From Jacaranda mimosifolia (Eukaryota > Streptophyta > Magnoliopsida > Lamiales > Bignoniaceae): a stretch of 64,000 nt of DNA. Every line of letters begins with the position of its first letter. Within the stretch, counting starts at the first letter, position 1. The stretch lies in assembly GCA_018894105.1 (NCBI GenBank), contig CM032128.1:11451001-11515000 (forward strand), read 5' to 3'. Below the pieces are notes generated by a model, which did no database searches, was not told the origin of the DNA, and worked only from the letters and a program-made list of their open reading frames with translations. Below are positions 1 to 13,128 of the stretch, one piece after another. Both the position numbers and the translations under genes were made by a program.

Positions 1-3000
1 CATTCTCCATTCTACCTAATCTACCCATTTCATGATCATCTACCACAAAGTATGATCAAAATATTTTATTGTTGTTCTACACATCGATTGAGGTTAAAAT
101 TGTGCTTTGGAAAAGCAAGTACAGAACGTATACAAATTGAGTACGTAAACCCTATTCCTGAGTACATAAGTACCAAAACTTGGTACTTTTTTCTAAATTT
201 TCAGTGTCATTCTAAGCGCATGAGAGATCGTTCTCCGTTTGGCCTAATCTGGGCATTGCACGATCATGATCATAAGGACTCATTTGGTGATGATAAGGTC
301 GGTGGTATAGGAGGGGGTGTCTGAGTGATGCATTTGCCTTATATGTAAGCACTTTATACTAAAAAAAATCACACCACAAGCAGTGGAGTGTGGGTCTTTG
401 TGTTCACAACCATTCCAACACATACTATCACGATCTCATATTCGAAAACATGAATTTGAAGTTATAGGGTCACCAATGTGTTGTTCCATGCATCAATTGA
501 GATTAAAATCATGCTTTGAAAAAGGAAGTAGAGAATCACTTACCACAATTACAGAATATATACAAATGGAGTACATAAACCCTATCCCAGAGTACGTAAG
601 TGCCAAAACTGTGTACTTTTTCTTGGATTTTCAGTATCATTCTAAGCGCATGAGGGATCGTTCTCCGTTCAACCTAATCAGGGCATTGCATGATCATAAG
701 ACTACAAAGTATGATCATAAGGACTCATTTGGTGATGATAGGGTCGGTGGTTTAGGAGGAGGGTGTCTGAGTAATGCATTTGCCTCATGTGTAAAGGCTT
801 TATACTAGGAAGAAAAACACCAAAAGCAGTAGGATGTGGGTTTTTGTGTTCCCAACCATTCCAACACATACTATCACAATCACATATTCAAAAAAATCAT
901 GAATTTGAAGTTATGGGGTCACCAATGTGTTGTTCCACACGTCGATTGAGGTTAAAATAGTGCTTTGAAAAAGCAAGTACATAATCCCTTACCATAAGTA
1001 CAGAACGTATACAAATGGAGTACATAAACCCTATCCCCAAGCACAATAATTACAAAATTGGGTACTTTTTCCTAGATTTTTAGCATCATTCTGAACGCAT
1101 GAGGGATCATTCTCCATTTAGCCTAATCTAGGCATTGCACGATCATAAGACTAAGAAATATGATCATAAGGACTCATTTGGTGATGATAGGGTTGGTGGT
1201 ATAGGAGAGGAGTGTCAGATTAATGCATTTGCCTCATGCGTAAGGGCTTTATACTACGAAGAATGACCCCACAAGTGGTGAGATGTGGGTTTTTATGTTC
1301 CCAACCATTCCAACACATACTATCATAATCACATATTTGAAAAATAATGCATTTGAAGTTATGGGGTTACCATTGTGTTGTTCCACGCATCAATTTAAAA
1401 TCATGCGTTGGAAAAGTAAGTATAGAATCTTTTACCATAAGTATAGAACCCTTTACCATAAGTATAGAACATATACAAATAGAGTACATAAACCCTGTCC
1501 CCAAGTACATAAGTGCCAAAACTGGGTACTTTTTCTAGATTTTTAGTATCATTCTGAGTGCATCAGGGATCGTTCTTTGTTCGGCCTAATCTTGGACATT
1601 GCAAGATCATAACACCACGAAGTATGATCATAAGAACTCATTTGGTGATGATATGATTGGTGGTGTATGGGGGGGCTGTTGGAGTGATGCATTGGCCTCA
1701 TGCGTAAGGGCTTTATACTAGGAAGAATGACATCACAAGGGGTAGGATATGGATCTTTGTGTTCCCACCATTCCAACACATACTATCATGACCACATATT
1801 CGAAAAATCATGAATTCGAAGTTATAGGGTCACCATCATGTTGTTTCATGCATCGATTAAGGTTAAAATCAGGTTTTGGAAAAGTAAGTACATAATCCCT
1901 TACCACAAGTACACAACATTGTCAAAGTGTATACATAAACCCAATTTCTAAGTACATAAATACCTAAATTGGGTATGTTTTTCTGGATTTTTAGTATCAT
2001 TATGTGCACATGGGGGATGACTCTTCATTCAGCCTAATCTGGACTTTACATGTTCATAAGAATACGAAGTATTACACCCAAGACTCATTTTGATTCATTT
2101 GCCTTATGTGTCAATGCTTTATACTAGTACGAACAATTCTCAACCATTTCAACACGTGTTATGAAAACCATTTATTCAATAAATCATGCATATGATGTTA
2201 TAGGGTCCCGAATATGTTGTTTCACGCGTCGATTGAGGTCAAAATCGTTCTTTGTAAAAGCAAGTACAGAATTCCTTACCACAAGTATAAAACGTATACA
2301 AACTAAGTACATAAACCTTGTCCCCAAGTACATAAGGGCCAAAACTAGGTACTTTTTTCTATATTTTCAATATCATTTTGAGCACATGAGGGATCGTTCT
2401 CTGTTCAGCCTAATCTGTGCATTGCACGATCATAAGACCATGAAGTATTGCACCCAGAACTCGTTTAGTGATGATAGGTTCGATGGTGTAGGTGCGAGTG
2501 CCATTGTAATTCATTTGTCTCATGCGTCAATGCTTTATACTAGTAGGAATGACACAAGTGGTGGGATATGGGTCTTTGTGTTCTCCTACCATTCCAACAC
2601 GTGATATCACTCATGGGTTACTCCACAGCTTGAATTGAGGTTAAACTCATTCTTTGGAAAAGCAAGTACTAACCCCTGACTATAAGTACATAACCATTGT
2701 AGTTTTAGTACATAAATGCAATTCTAAAGTACATATATGCCTAAACTGGGTACTTTTTTGGGATATTCAATATTATTATTAACCGAAAAGGTATTTTTAT
2801 CTACATTTAAGGTATCCAACAAATTTGGTGTAGTATCTAAAAATCATGATATATTACATTACATACAATACCAAACATTCCGACACGTGATATCACTCAT
2901 GGGTTGCTCCACAGCTTGAATTGAGGTTGAACTCATTCTTTAGAACAGCAAGTATAGAACCCCTGATTATAGATACATAACTATTGCAGTTTTAGTACAT

Positions 3001-3130
3001 AAATGCAGTTATGAAGTACATATATGCCTAAACTGGGTAAATTTTTTGGGATATCCAATATCATTGTTGATAGAAAAAATACGATATATTACACTACATG
3101 CAATACCAAATATTCCTATCAACTAATTTT
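1..3130. repeat. Tandem array of ~450-bp units, then ~290-bp units
   Basis: A recurring block that includes the string ggtgatgat is found at about 286, 731, 1180 and 1644 and, degraded, near 2470, giving a period of about 445-465 bp. From about 2600 the units change: two copies of a related 289-bp unit begin near 2600 and 2888, both with a 'gatatcactcatgggtt' start. Short ORFs seen here repeat with the units (motifs such as SKRMRDRSPF recur in each) and are broken differently in each copy, so I do not call them genes. The array lies just beyond the 3' end of a MULE transposase relic, so it could be MULE subterminal sequence, but no terminal inverted repeat was identified. Confidence 0.85.
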
Positions 3131-3376
3131 ATTACATAATATTCCAAATAGTATAAATCTAACATGTCCTTCAAAAAGCAAAAATTAGCAATTGTCATTA
3201 GTCTCTGAGCACCGTGCAATCCTTCTTACAATGATTATATCTCCTTGATGCACCCTCTTCCTACGGATTAATAATACATAAAAAAGATATTAGTTACACA
3301 TTAATGATAAGAAGGTATTGCAAGCATACATATGCAACATAATGGTAAGTAAATACGTTAGCAAGGTCAAGCTAAT

Positions 3377-6166
3377 CTAGCTAGTCGTAGCTTCTTTGCA
3401 TGTATGACGGTTATGCCCAGTTCTACCATAATGCCTATACCTGACTGCTTGAACATCAATTTGTGATGAAAATCTCTGTGTCTTCCTACTACCTGGTTGA
3501 GGTCTCACATCAGGTGCATAAATGATTGGTTTTTCCTCTACTTTGAATGTATTCTTGTCAAAAGTAGGTATAAGATTACGTAAAAGTTTGTACACTTGTT
3601 GATACATCCCAACTCGATAGTATTGATCAGTAAAGTCATACACTGAGAGTGACTTAGACTGAATACATACACAAGCATGCTTGCAAGGTATTCTATTAAC
3701 TTGTCATGCCCGACATGAACAACTCCAACTCTACAAATCTATAACATAGGATTTGTCATGATTAGTGACCTTAAAGTTCCAACCACTAGATTTCTCCACT
3801 TTTAGTGTAGAAGAGGCCATATAATTTTCTGCTAGTTTCTTCTCCTGTTTCGAGCACAATACTCCAATAAGTTTATTAGATTTTTCTCATCGATCATGCA
3901 TCATAACCATGATTTGTTTGTGTATATGACCACCATAGTTGCAATGGGCATAAATCGTGCCGGTTTAATCTAATTATTCCAACATTTCGCCTGATTGTTG
4001 TTTATTACTCTCCATCTATCACCAGCAAATAAAGAATTTGCCCATCATTGGGGCTTTAACTGCATGATGAAGTCTTTAGCAAGAGGCAGGGACTCCACTA
4101 TGTTGTTTATATGCCAAATATATTCTTGCCTTATTGGAGCATATGCAGCTTTCATGAAAATAGATGCCCAGTATTTCTTTTTGTGGAGGGGGTACTTTTT
4201 CATTACCTGAAATTCATATTATATGATCATTAGATTTATTGAACTATTACTTGGACATTAATTTAGATCAGAACTCAGTTTTCAATAAAATACAAAAAAA
4301 TCTTACTTGCTTTTTGAAGTTGTCCACCAAGTGTCTCAAACAATATGCATGATGGTCACCAGGAAATACCATGGGGATGGCTTTAAGAAGCCCAGTATGT
4401 CAGTTAGAGAAAAAAATGAACCTTCTGAACCCTGTGCTATGGTGAGAATACAAAATGCTCCTCAACTTCAAACAGAACCACTCTCAATTAGTATTATTTT
4501 CAGCATCAATAACTACATATGCTAATGTGAATAAATCATCATTGGGATCCTCTTGGTGACAACATTAAGTAAGCATCCTTTATACTTATTCTTAATGAGA
4601 GTGCCATCCAAGAAAATCAATAGTCTGCATCTACTGAGAAAGCTGACCAGACAAGCTGTGAAATAGATAAATAATCTCTGAAATTTTAAGGTCACTGGGT
4701 CAATCTCATAATCCACACACTTTTAGGATTTGTTTCCTTCACAGCCCTACAATACCATCTCAACTTATCAAAGGATCCCTTGTCTGCCCTATGAATATCA
4801 TTATAGTTATTTCCTTACCCAACCATGCTCTATGGTATGGAATTTCTATGCCAAATTCTATATGAATATCTTTCATCAGGTTGATAGGTCAGTAATAGAG
4901 CTCTCCTCCCAATTTTTCTTTTGCTACATTAGCAACCCAAGCAGAATCAACTCTAGGATGTCCCGTAATCCAAAGACTACCCTCATTATATGTATGTTTT
5001 AGGTTGCATTTTCGAATACCAAAGAATTTGTCAACTTCATACCTTGAAGCATATGTTCTCTCCATTGGCAATTATTATCACTACAAATTGCTATAACCTT
5101 TTTGGAATCATTTTTCTTATATGTAAAGGACCTTTTAGTAGCAACAACATAGTTTTTAAGTTTAGTTCTAAACTCTTCAGCATCCTAGAACGTTTGGCTT
5201 CGCCCATGGATGCAATGACTCCAAGCATTAGTTGAATTCCTCTATAATGCTAAATCATATTGTGACTCACTGGTGGAGAGAATGTCCTCCTCTATTTCAT
5301 TCCTAAATATGTGTTCATAGCAAAGAAATAACATAGTCAAATACATAATAATTGTCAATAAAGTGCTACAAGATCAGTACATAAGTAATCAACTAATGCA
5401 ATTTCAGTATTCAATAATAGATAACTAGGTACTTAAGTAAACAATATCAGTATTTCACATAGAAGAAGTACTAAAATAAACAATTTAAATACTTAAATGA
5501 AAGAGATAAGTATTGAAATGACTTAATCTAGTATTTAATGTAGAAGACTGAAGTATTGAAATGACTTAATCCAGTATTTAATGTAGAAGACCGAAGTATT
5601 GAGATAAACAAATTTAGTATTTAATATAGAAGGCCTAAGTACTAAAACACACATATTCAGTATTCAACGTAGAAGACTGCAAGTACTGAAATGAACAAAT
5701 TCAGTGTTTAACACATAAGAACAAGTATTTTGTAAGACAACTGCATATAATTAATAATGCAGAGAGGTACAAATTCGGACAATGGAAGTATGTTAAACAA
5801 TAAATGCAATAAAAATTTGAAGGTATCAAGTATTTACCTGCTTGTATAGCTATTTTGCCTTCCCCGTCGACTAGGTTCATTTTTTCAAGCAACCATCATG
5901 TCAACTAAGGTCATCTTTAAAACACAAATGTAGGCAAATCAAGTTGGACACATCCTCATCAGCATTGAAAGTCATGTACAATTTTGATGAAAAGAAAGGT
6001 ATTGTACTGTGTGGAATTAAGGGGAAATTTCACTCCATTTTTTCTCTAGTTGGAGATACAGTCACACTGGAGTCATGTTCTCAAAAATGAAAATGATATA
6101 GAGTTCCCCGTTATACATACAATTCCCTAACAGTTGAAATTGAGGTTCTTCCCCACTACCCGACAT
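3377..6166 (-). pseudogene. Decayed MuDR/MULE transposase gene
   Basis: Read on the minus strand, fragments in several frames line up in the order expected of a Mutator-like transposase. A possible N-terminus starts at ATG 6166. Near 5071-4889 is a stretch with HTYNEGSLWITGHPRVDSAW, the MuDR N-terminal DNA-binding type region. Around 4640-4560 is a core motif (LIFLDGTLIKNKYKG), then a DAENN...W stretch and a GLLKAIP...[15 protein letters not shown] stretch (about 4480-4310). Near 4170-4000 is a YWASIFMKAAY-like block and an RW block. The C-terminus (3420-3390) keeps a zinc-knuckle-like GRTGHNRHTC. Multiple stops and frameshifts break it, and the first zinc-knuckle Cys is already changed. In the family the protein cuts and moves the element through a DDE-type core. 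No intact ORF remains, so this copy cannot be autonomous. Confidence 0.85.
5385..5730. repeat. 43-bp minisatellite inside the MULE relic
   Basis: Units of about 43 bp with the pattern aagtattgaaatgacttaat followed by agtatttaatgtagaag are repeated roughly eight times. The clearest copies start near 5508 and 5551; outer copies are diverged. It lies between the putative N-terminal codons (6166-5800) and the WITGHPR block (near 4950) of the transposase, so it is either intronic or a later expansion. Confidence 0.75.
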
Positions 6167-6284
6167 TTTCAGGTTAAAAAAATTAAAATAACTATTGCTC
6201 GCCAAAGATTACAATGCTACTTTACTGCGTAACAATAGAGACAGAAGTAGGCTTGCTTCTTGCTAATATGTTGTAGCCAATTGT

Positions 6285-6286
<2 letters not shown>

Positions 6287-6323
<37 letters not shown>
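6287..6323. repeat. (GA)n microsatellite
   Basis: About 18 uninterrupted GA dinucleotides lie just upstream of the MULE relic's putative start codon at 6166. Confidence 0.95.
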
Positions 6324-6327
<4 letters not shown>

Positions 6328-7911
6328 ATTGTGTTCATCGTGGGAGATAAACAAAAACACAGACGAGAAAGAAAGAGGGAGACAAGCTATTGGGACATCA
6401 AAGTTTAGGAATAAAGGGGAAAAATTAAAGTGAGGTCATTTTCGTCATTTTAAATGGTTGAGGAGTGAAGGCTAAACTCAAACTTCATATAGAGAGTTGA
6501 AAATAAGAAATACTTGGGTAGGAACTCAACACCAAATAAAAAGTTAGTTTAGGTATTTTTAATTAAGTTGCCCTATATTTTTTATGTTCGATATTATAGA
6601 ATTTGAGATCTAATATCTAGCATCCCATCTCGTCCAGGGAAATTAAATTTTTAGGTTAGAACCTATTTGAAATCTTGGTCCAATATTAAATGAGTAGATG
6701 ACAGTCAGATTCTGTATTCACTAATGAATCTAATTTCCAACCTCCCTATCTACATTGAATTTACTACCCAATTTGTAATTGGTTAGCTGTTAAGTGAGGA
6801 TTACATGACCCCAGTTGGCTATCTATATCACCACACAACTAGAGCAACTTATGGCATCTAGTTTTGCACATAATTTTGTGTCACCCACTCGACCTAGGGG
6901 TATGAAAAAATATAAAAAATTAACCAAACTGATCAAAGACCGAATCAAAGATCAAGTCCAACTCAATCAAATCAAACTGTACTCAATTTGATTTTCGGTC
7001 ATTTTTTACTAACAAAATTCACTTTTCAACTCAATTCGATTTGATTTTTTTGGTTCAATTAACTAGAATGGATCGGAAAAATTGATAAAAACCTATTCGG
7101 TTCAATTTAGCCGAATCAAAAACCATTTGCACTTATTTTCAACTGGATTTTGATTTGGTTAAATCAAACCGAAATTAGATTTATCTTTTCTATTAATATA
7201 TATTGCTTATATATATACTAGTATTGTTCTAGTGCTATGCATGAACTTTTTAAAAATATTATATATTAATATTATTTTGAATTATAAATATAATTAAAAA
7301 TATTATAAAAAAATGATCAACTAATGAATAAAATAAAATATTACCCTAACAAATTAAAATTTTAATATTTAAAAGCTTGGAACATGTAAAGACATCAAAT
7401 AATATGATGTCTTAAATACATGATATTATGGAAAAATGAATTTTAAAATTGTTTAGTAATAAGTTAAAAAAGCTTAAAACTTCTAAAGATAAAAGTTATG
7501 AGTAAGATTATTAGAAAATGTTACGGTAAAACTAAAAGATAATTGCATATATATATATATATATACGAGAAGTACATAACAGAAGATTAATGGGCTAAAA
7601 ATTCATTGAAAAAAACTTGAAAGTGTAACATTTTAAGATTTCTTTAAACTAAAAAAAAAAAGTATTAGGTTGAAAGTTGAAATATATAGAATTAAACAAT
7701 AATTTACAAAAAAAAAAAAATTTAAAAAATCCTATCTTATTTTAACTTTTTATTAAATCAACCAACTCAATACAAAACTATGATAGTAAAGAAAAAAAAT
7801 AAAAATTGATTAAATTATGCCTATTGATGCTATAAACTTAAAAAATTAATGACTGTATTTTCTGTGGGCAATATCATCTCATAATTTTTCACATAGAATT
7901 AATGTAAGTTT

Positions 7912-10900
7912 TTTAACACCCTAAAATTTGGTATTTTGGAAAATAAGAATTGAGAAAACTAAGATTTTTATTAGTCAAATTTTAGGGCTCAAAAAATAGA
8001 AGAAAATGACTTGATTGCAAGAAAATGAGAAGTTTGGGAAGTCAATTTACAATTTGAGGAAATTGGATTGAACCAAACTTGGAAACTTTTTGGGTTGCAT
8101 GGTGATTATTTTGGGTCAAATGGTTCAAATTTATGCACTAACTAATTTTGGAGCCGAAATGAAAGGTTGGGAAACCTTGGAGGACCTAATTGAAAGCTGA
8201 CTAAAATATTTGGGGGTCAATCTGCAAATAAAGAAAGTCCAATTCTATAAAATGGCATTTTGCATTTCAACCCCCCATTTCTATTGTCTTCCCCACCGAA
8301 GCCCCTATCCTCTCTCTCCGGCAAACTCCCTCATCCGGCGACCAAAACCTATCATATTTGGTACCAAATTGTTCCTCTCTGAACAAGGAACACAAGTATA
8401 CCCATTTCTTCCCAGTTAGACTGGTGAAACGTCCAAAAAAAGTGATCGAAAATCTAGCTATGGTGGAGCTCAACGGGTTCCACTTTACGACAATTGTTAG
8501 ACGCAACCCAAGTATGGGTTTTGTAGCCCTCAGCTCAAGAAGCACGCCAGTGGCTTCAGATTTTAGAATGAACCACTGGCGATGATGGAATTAGAAGAAA
8601 ATAGCACAACAACATTTGTGGCAGGTAACGATTTCCTAGCTAATTGGCAGTCAATTCGATGATGAAACAAGAAATTGGTTAGGGCATTGGATTACTTTAG
8701 CTGAAAAGCATCTACTGGTGGTGATGGTGTGTATCTCTAGCGGACGATAGCGGCGACAGGACAGAATCTTTATCTCGTCGCAAGGAATACATGCACGCAA
8801 GCTGATCGTGCATTTGAAGCTTCAATAAAAAGATATTGGGTAAAAACAAGAAACTTATTTTAAAGTTGTATGCATGTGTATGTATATGCCTCCAAACCTT
8901 ACGATGCATTGTATAAATGAAGAATAAGCGCGATTTAATCTGGAAAACTAGGACATGCATATAATTATATAAGTTGGTGGACCGGGATCTTGTTATATAT
9001 GATAACCTTGGAATAATTGAGTTAATCAAGCAATTAAATCCTAATTCTATGGATTTGGAACCAAAGCGACAATACTTGGGTTAATTTAGATGAGACAGAA
9101 CCAAAATTTGGATCATGCATGTACTATTATAAGTTTAGAAAACTCGAATTTTTATTATCATGTGACAAATTTGAGATAAATTGGGATTTTTGAGGGATAT
9201 TGGACTATTGTTATCAATTTAGTATGTCGTGGCAGGATCAATTGGACGATTTAGGACCTAATTATATATTCCTTTAATGAGATCAGCGCTATTAGTATGT
9301 CTTTATCGAGGCTATCGATTTAGCCAATTACGTATTGATTTTAGGCCGTTATTTGCGTAATGGCGATTATATGGTCGAATGAGGATTTTTGACTGTAAAT
9401 ATACTATTTTGGTTTGGTGACGATGAAGTGGGTTCCGCAGGTCAGTAAGTGGCGATAGCATTTATGAGACTATGGAGGTGACATTCTGCCACTTTGGCCT
9501 CGATTATTCTATCTGTTCTTGTGGAAAACCCCCTGTGAGGGTTTAAAATTGCTTGAACTATACTTGCTTGTGTTTATTGAGATCTGTACTTGCTCATGAT
9601 CTGTTATTTGAATTGTATACCCCGATGAGGGTTATTGCTTGCTTGCACTCTGGTGAGTTTGCTCTTGTCCATTTTGGCGCCCAGAACTTCCTTCTGTCTT
9701 GTCTTGTACTTATCTCGATTGGTACTTTTTACTATCATGTACTTGTTCCTGTCATATCTTATTATCGTATGCCTTGTCGGCATACCTGTCTATTCATATA
9801 TGGCCATGATGGCTTAATCGTACTTGTTAATCGTTATGGTATTGCTTTGCCAGCGTTTCTGTATATGTTATTTGTTGCCTTATCGTTAAATTCGATTGAT
9901 TGATATTGGTTGTATGTTAGTGATATGCTATGGAGACTCCTAGGTTTCAATGATATGCTAGGGATACTCCTACGTATCGTCTGTCTGTCAGTGATATGCT
10001 AAGGATAATCCTAGGTATCGTCCTTCTATCTTTGATATGCTAGGGATACTCCTAGGTACCATCCATCTGTTAGTGATATGCTAGGGATATTCCAGGGTAT
10101 CTACCGTCAGTCAATAATATGCTAGGGATACTCCTAGGTATCATCTGTCTGTCTGTGATATGCTAGGGATACACCTAGGTATCGTCCGTCTGTCAGTGAT
10201 ATGCTGGGATACTCCTAGGTATCGTCCATCTGTCTGTGATATGCTAGGGATACTCTACGTATCGTCTGTCTACCTATGATATACTAGGGATACTCCTAGG
10301 TATCATCCATCTATCAGTGATACACTAGGGATACTCCTAGGTATTGTCCATCTGTTATGCTAGGGATACTCCTAAGTATCTACCATCTGTCAATGATATG
10401 TTAGGGATACTCCTGGGTATCTACCGTCTGTGAGTGATATGCTAGGGATATTTCTAGGTATCTGCCGTGTCTCAGTAATATGCTAGGGATACTCTAGGAA
10501 TCTACCGTGTCTCATTTACGTGCTAGGGATACTCTTGGGCATCTTCTGTGTGTCAAGCTGTCACACTTGGATTAGACTGAGTGATTGAGTGATTGGAATA
10601 AGAATTGTTCTGATATGCATGTCAAGTCAGTTCCAATGAACTGCATATGACTCAGGCTTGTTTATTGTGACCGTATCTAATCGTTTGTACATTGTTCATG
10701 GAGCGATAAGGAACGAGAGATTCCTATCTGCTCAAACTATTATTTGTATCTGATATTGTTCTTGTTCTAAACGTTAAATTGTGATCTATTGAGTTGATTC
10801 ATCCTCAACAGATCCCCATTGCTTATGATTAAGATTATACCTCACTAAGTCCTTTGGACTTACCTCCCGTATTTATTTGATTTTCTCAAACAGGATTAAG

Positions 10901-11245
10901 TAATGAAATGGAACTCCAAGCGTGGATGGGCGAACACATTTTGTAATCGAAAATGATTGTGTAAGCTTATGGGTTCTTTTGGGACATTTTGCATACCCTA
11001 GAGACTTTGTGATATGTCATGTTGATGTTAATAACTTATAGCACGTAAATATTTTGTTAAATGTAAGAAAAGTGAATCATGGTATGTACTTGATGGTTTG
11101 TTGAGTTAGTTAAGTTTGAAATTTTCGCTACTTTGATAAGTTAAGTTTGAAATCTTTTGGGTCTATTGATTGAATTGTAAGTTCAATTTAAGATTAAACT
11201 GAGTGACACCTTGGCTTAGGTGCTATACCGAGTGGGGGTGCTACA
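7912..11245 (+). repeat. 5' LTR of the gag-only retrotransposon
   Basis: Collinear along its whole length with 13129-16443. The expected TG start is mutated to TT at 7912-7913 (the 3' LTR has TGTAACACCC; this copy has TTTAACACCC). It ends in CTACA at 11245, directly before the primer site. A TATA-like TATAAAA is at 8246-8252, matched at 13463-13470 in the other LTR, and is a plausible promoter. A 41-bp minisatellite occupies 9920-10555. Short ORFs inside are repeated with differences in the other LTR and are not called as genes. Confidence 0.93.
9920..10555 (+). repeat. 41-bp minisatellite in the 5' LTR
   Basis: Sixteen consecutive units built on gtgatatgctagggatac, then tcctaggtatc, then a variable cgtccgtctgtca-like tail. 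Most are 40-41 bp; a few have small deletions. The core contains CTAGG/CCTAG and GATAC/GTATC inverted pairs, so each unit can form a short hairpin. The last units drift to ctaccgtgtctca tails in both LTRs. Confidence 0.95.
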
Positions 11246-11247
11246 GG

Positions 11248-11260
11248 TGGTATCAGAGCC
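11248..11260 (+). promoter_or_regulatory. Primer binding site, initiator Met tRNA
   Basis: TGGTATCAGAGCC starts two bases after the 5' LTR end and is complementary to the 3' end of plant initiator tRNA-Met, the usual primer for this type of element. Confidence 0.93.
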
Positions 11261-11559
11261 TACGTTTGTCGATGACCTAGGCATTGGGTATTATTGAGAT
11301 TTGTGACTGACCTTTTGATTAGGCTAGTTTGAGTATGAATTTTAGTTGTGTTTTGCATTGAAAAGATTCTGCGTGATTTAAGGAATGAAGATGAATTGAT
11401 CAATCGATATTAGGAGATGAGTTCAGTACAATAGGATATCCATGGGATTTTGTCGTATATTGTAGGATGATTAGACTTATGTATCCTTGACTTTGGTTTG
11501 ATTTCATCTAACTCTTCTTATTTTATCCTTAGAAGCTTGGAGGAGTTAGCAAAATTGAT

Positions 11560-12670
11560 GGCATCTCGAGGAAGTTTTGGTATACCTGTTCCTCCTGGAG
11601 CTGGATATCAGGGAAGACTTCCTGAGCGAAAGGGGAAGACCTCTTGGGCGACAGGTCGGTGATCGACAAGTTCCAAAGACAAGAGGCACCTGCTTACCCA
11701 CAAGCTATGCAAGAAGAAGAGGTATCACAAAACCCTTCAGATAGTCAACCAATCGACCCGTGTATCTAGAAGAACCGGGAATTTTGCCACAAGATCTACA
11801 ACCAGGTGCTAGAGCAGAAATTGTTAATAAAACGGCTAAAGATCAAGCATTAGAATGGTTTCTTGGTTTCAATCCCATGAAGTTCCCAGGATACCCTAAT
11901 GATAGAAAAGCCAAAGAATGGATTGAGAGTTTAGAGAATATTTTTGAGACACTGCATTATTCAAGTGAGTGAATGGTTCGATTTGCCACGTTCTTTCTGG
12001 AAGGTTCTGCCCGAAGTTGGTGGAAGATGATTGATCGGAAGTGGGTGGCTAAAGGAACCCAACAAACTAGGGAGAATTTCACCCAAGACTTCATGAGTAA
12101 ATATATGCCAGAAGTGGTGAAGCAAGCAAGAGAGAGAGAGAGAGTTTATAGATCTTGTATAGGGTGCACAATCTGTTAGTCAGTACGAGGCTACTTTTAG
12201 CCGACTAAGACAATATGCTCCCTATATACAAGCTGGTGAAGGTCGACAGGCTCGACGATTCATAGAAAGGTTGTAGCCAAAGCTTAGGCAAGCCTTGGTC
12301 ACTTTTGATTTGCCAAATCTCAATTCGACAATAAGCAGAGCACTACAACTTGAGTCAGAGCTACAGGAAATCCAAAAGATTAAGAGTAGGGGCCGAAAGG
12401 AAAAGATACACCATGATGGGCAAAGTAATGTCGGAAGAAAAGGCTTCAAGTGGGAAGCACTACCTAACAAGCCCCTCAGTCTGGCGAGATGGCACATTTG
12501 ACTCAAGAGAGATCACAAAAACGGTGTGGATTTTATGGAGCATCTAGCCACGAGGAATCGAAATGTTGGAAGAAACAGGGTAGATACGTGGGCAGTGGTA
12601 GTGATCAACACTACTTGAAAAATTGTCCCAATAGAAGAGGTCCAACATCAGCGGAAAAAGGGAAATAGGT
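11560..12670 (+). pseudogene. Degenerate Ty3/gypsy gag
   Basis: A possible start is ATG 11560 (MASRGSFGIP...). The recognisable core starts at 11760, with EWFLGFNPMKFPGYPND and KEWIESLENIFETLHYS. An in-frame TGA (11970-11972) follows, then VRFATFFLEGSARSWW and FTQDFMSKYMPEVVKQ. These match the retrotransposon gag core (order: FNP.KF.G, EWIE..E.IF, L.G.A..WW, F...Y.PE). An expanded AG run at about 12125-12143 shifts the frame, after which FIDLV, SVSQYEATFSRLRQYAPYI and RRFIERL can be read, interrupted by TAG codons where Gln is expected. A decayed zinc-knuckle-like region lies near 12525-12630. Gag would form the cytoplasmic virus-like particle. This copy cannot make full-length protein. Confidence 0.88.
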
Positions 12671-13116
12671 GGCTGAAGGTTCTAGCTGAGTTCTTGAATG
12701 TCGAAGGAAAGTCTGATACTGTATATTTTGGCTTCATAACCCAAATGGAGTTTAAGGAGCAGTAGGCGTATAGGTTATGTATATACCTAGTATGTTTAAG
12801 TTTTTGTGAATCTGCATCTAGTTGCATGGAAATGTACGATAAGTTAAGACATTTAGCATATTAAGTTTGAACTTGACTACTCTTTAATGTGAATAATATG
12901 TAAGTATGAGCTTGTGATGCTATTAATTTTTTGTTGCTATAATGGTTTTATGGTCTTAACTAAGAGCACGCACTCTATCAGAATTGAAATGGAGGACATT
13001 TTAAGTATTGAAATAATAGGTGATTGAAGTAACAAGAAACCAGAATGTTACAGGTACCAGTGTTAATCGAAGTTCATCTAGAACTCAAGTAAGAATCTGG
13101 GGGACCAGATTCTTTT

Positions 13117-13127
13117 AAGGAGGAGGA
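13117..13127 (+). promoter_or_regulatory. Polypurine tract
   Basis: AAGGAGGAGGA lies one base before the TG of the 3' LTR and would be the plus-strand primer. Confidence 0.88.
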
Positions 13128-13128
13128 T

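Noticed and set aside
52..2604. Several short plus-strand ORFs with shared motifs
   Set aside because: They repeat with the tandem units, each broken differently, and have no known domain.
9920..10555. Regular repeats that could be taken for a CRISPR array
   Set aside because: There are no unique spacers. The variable part is repeat sequence itself, the array is in an LTR, and the genome is a plant.
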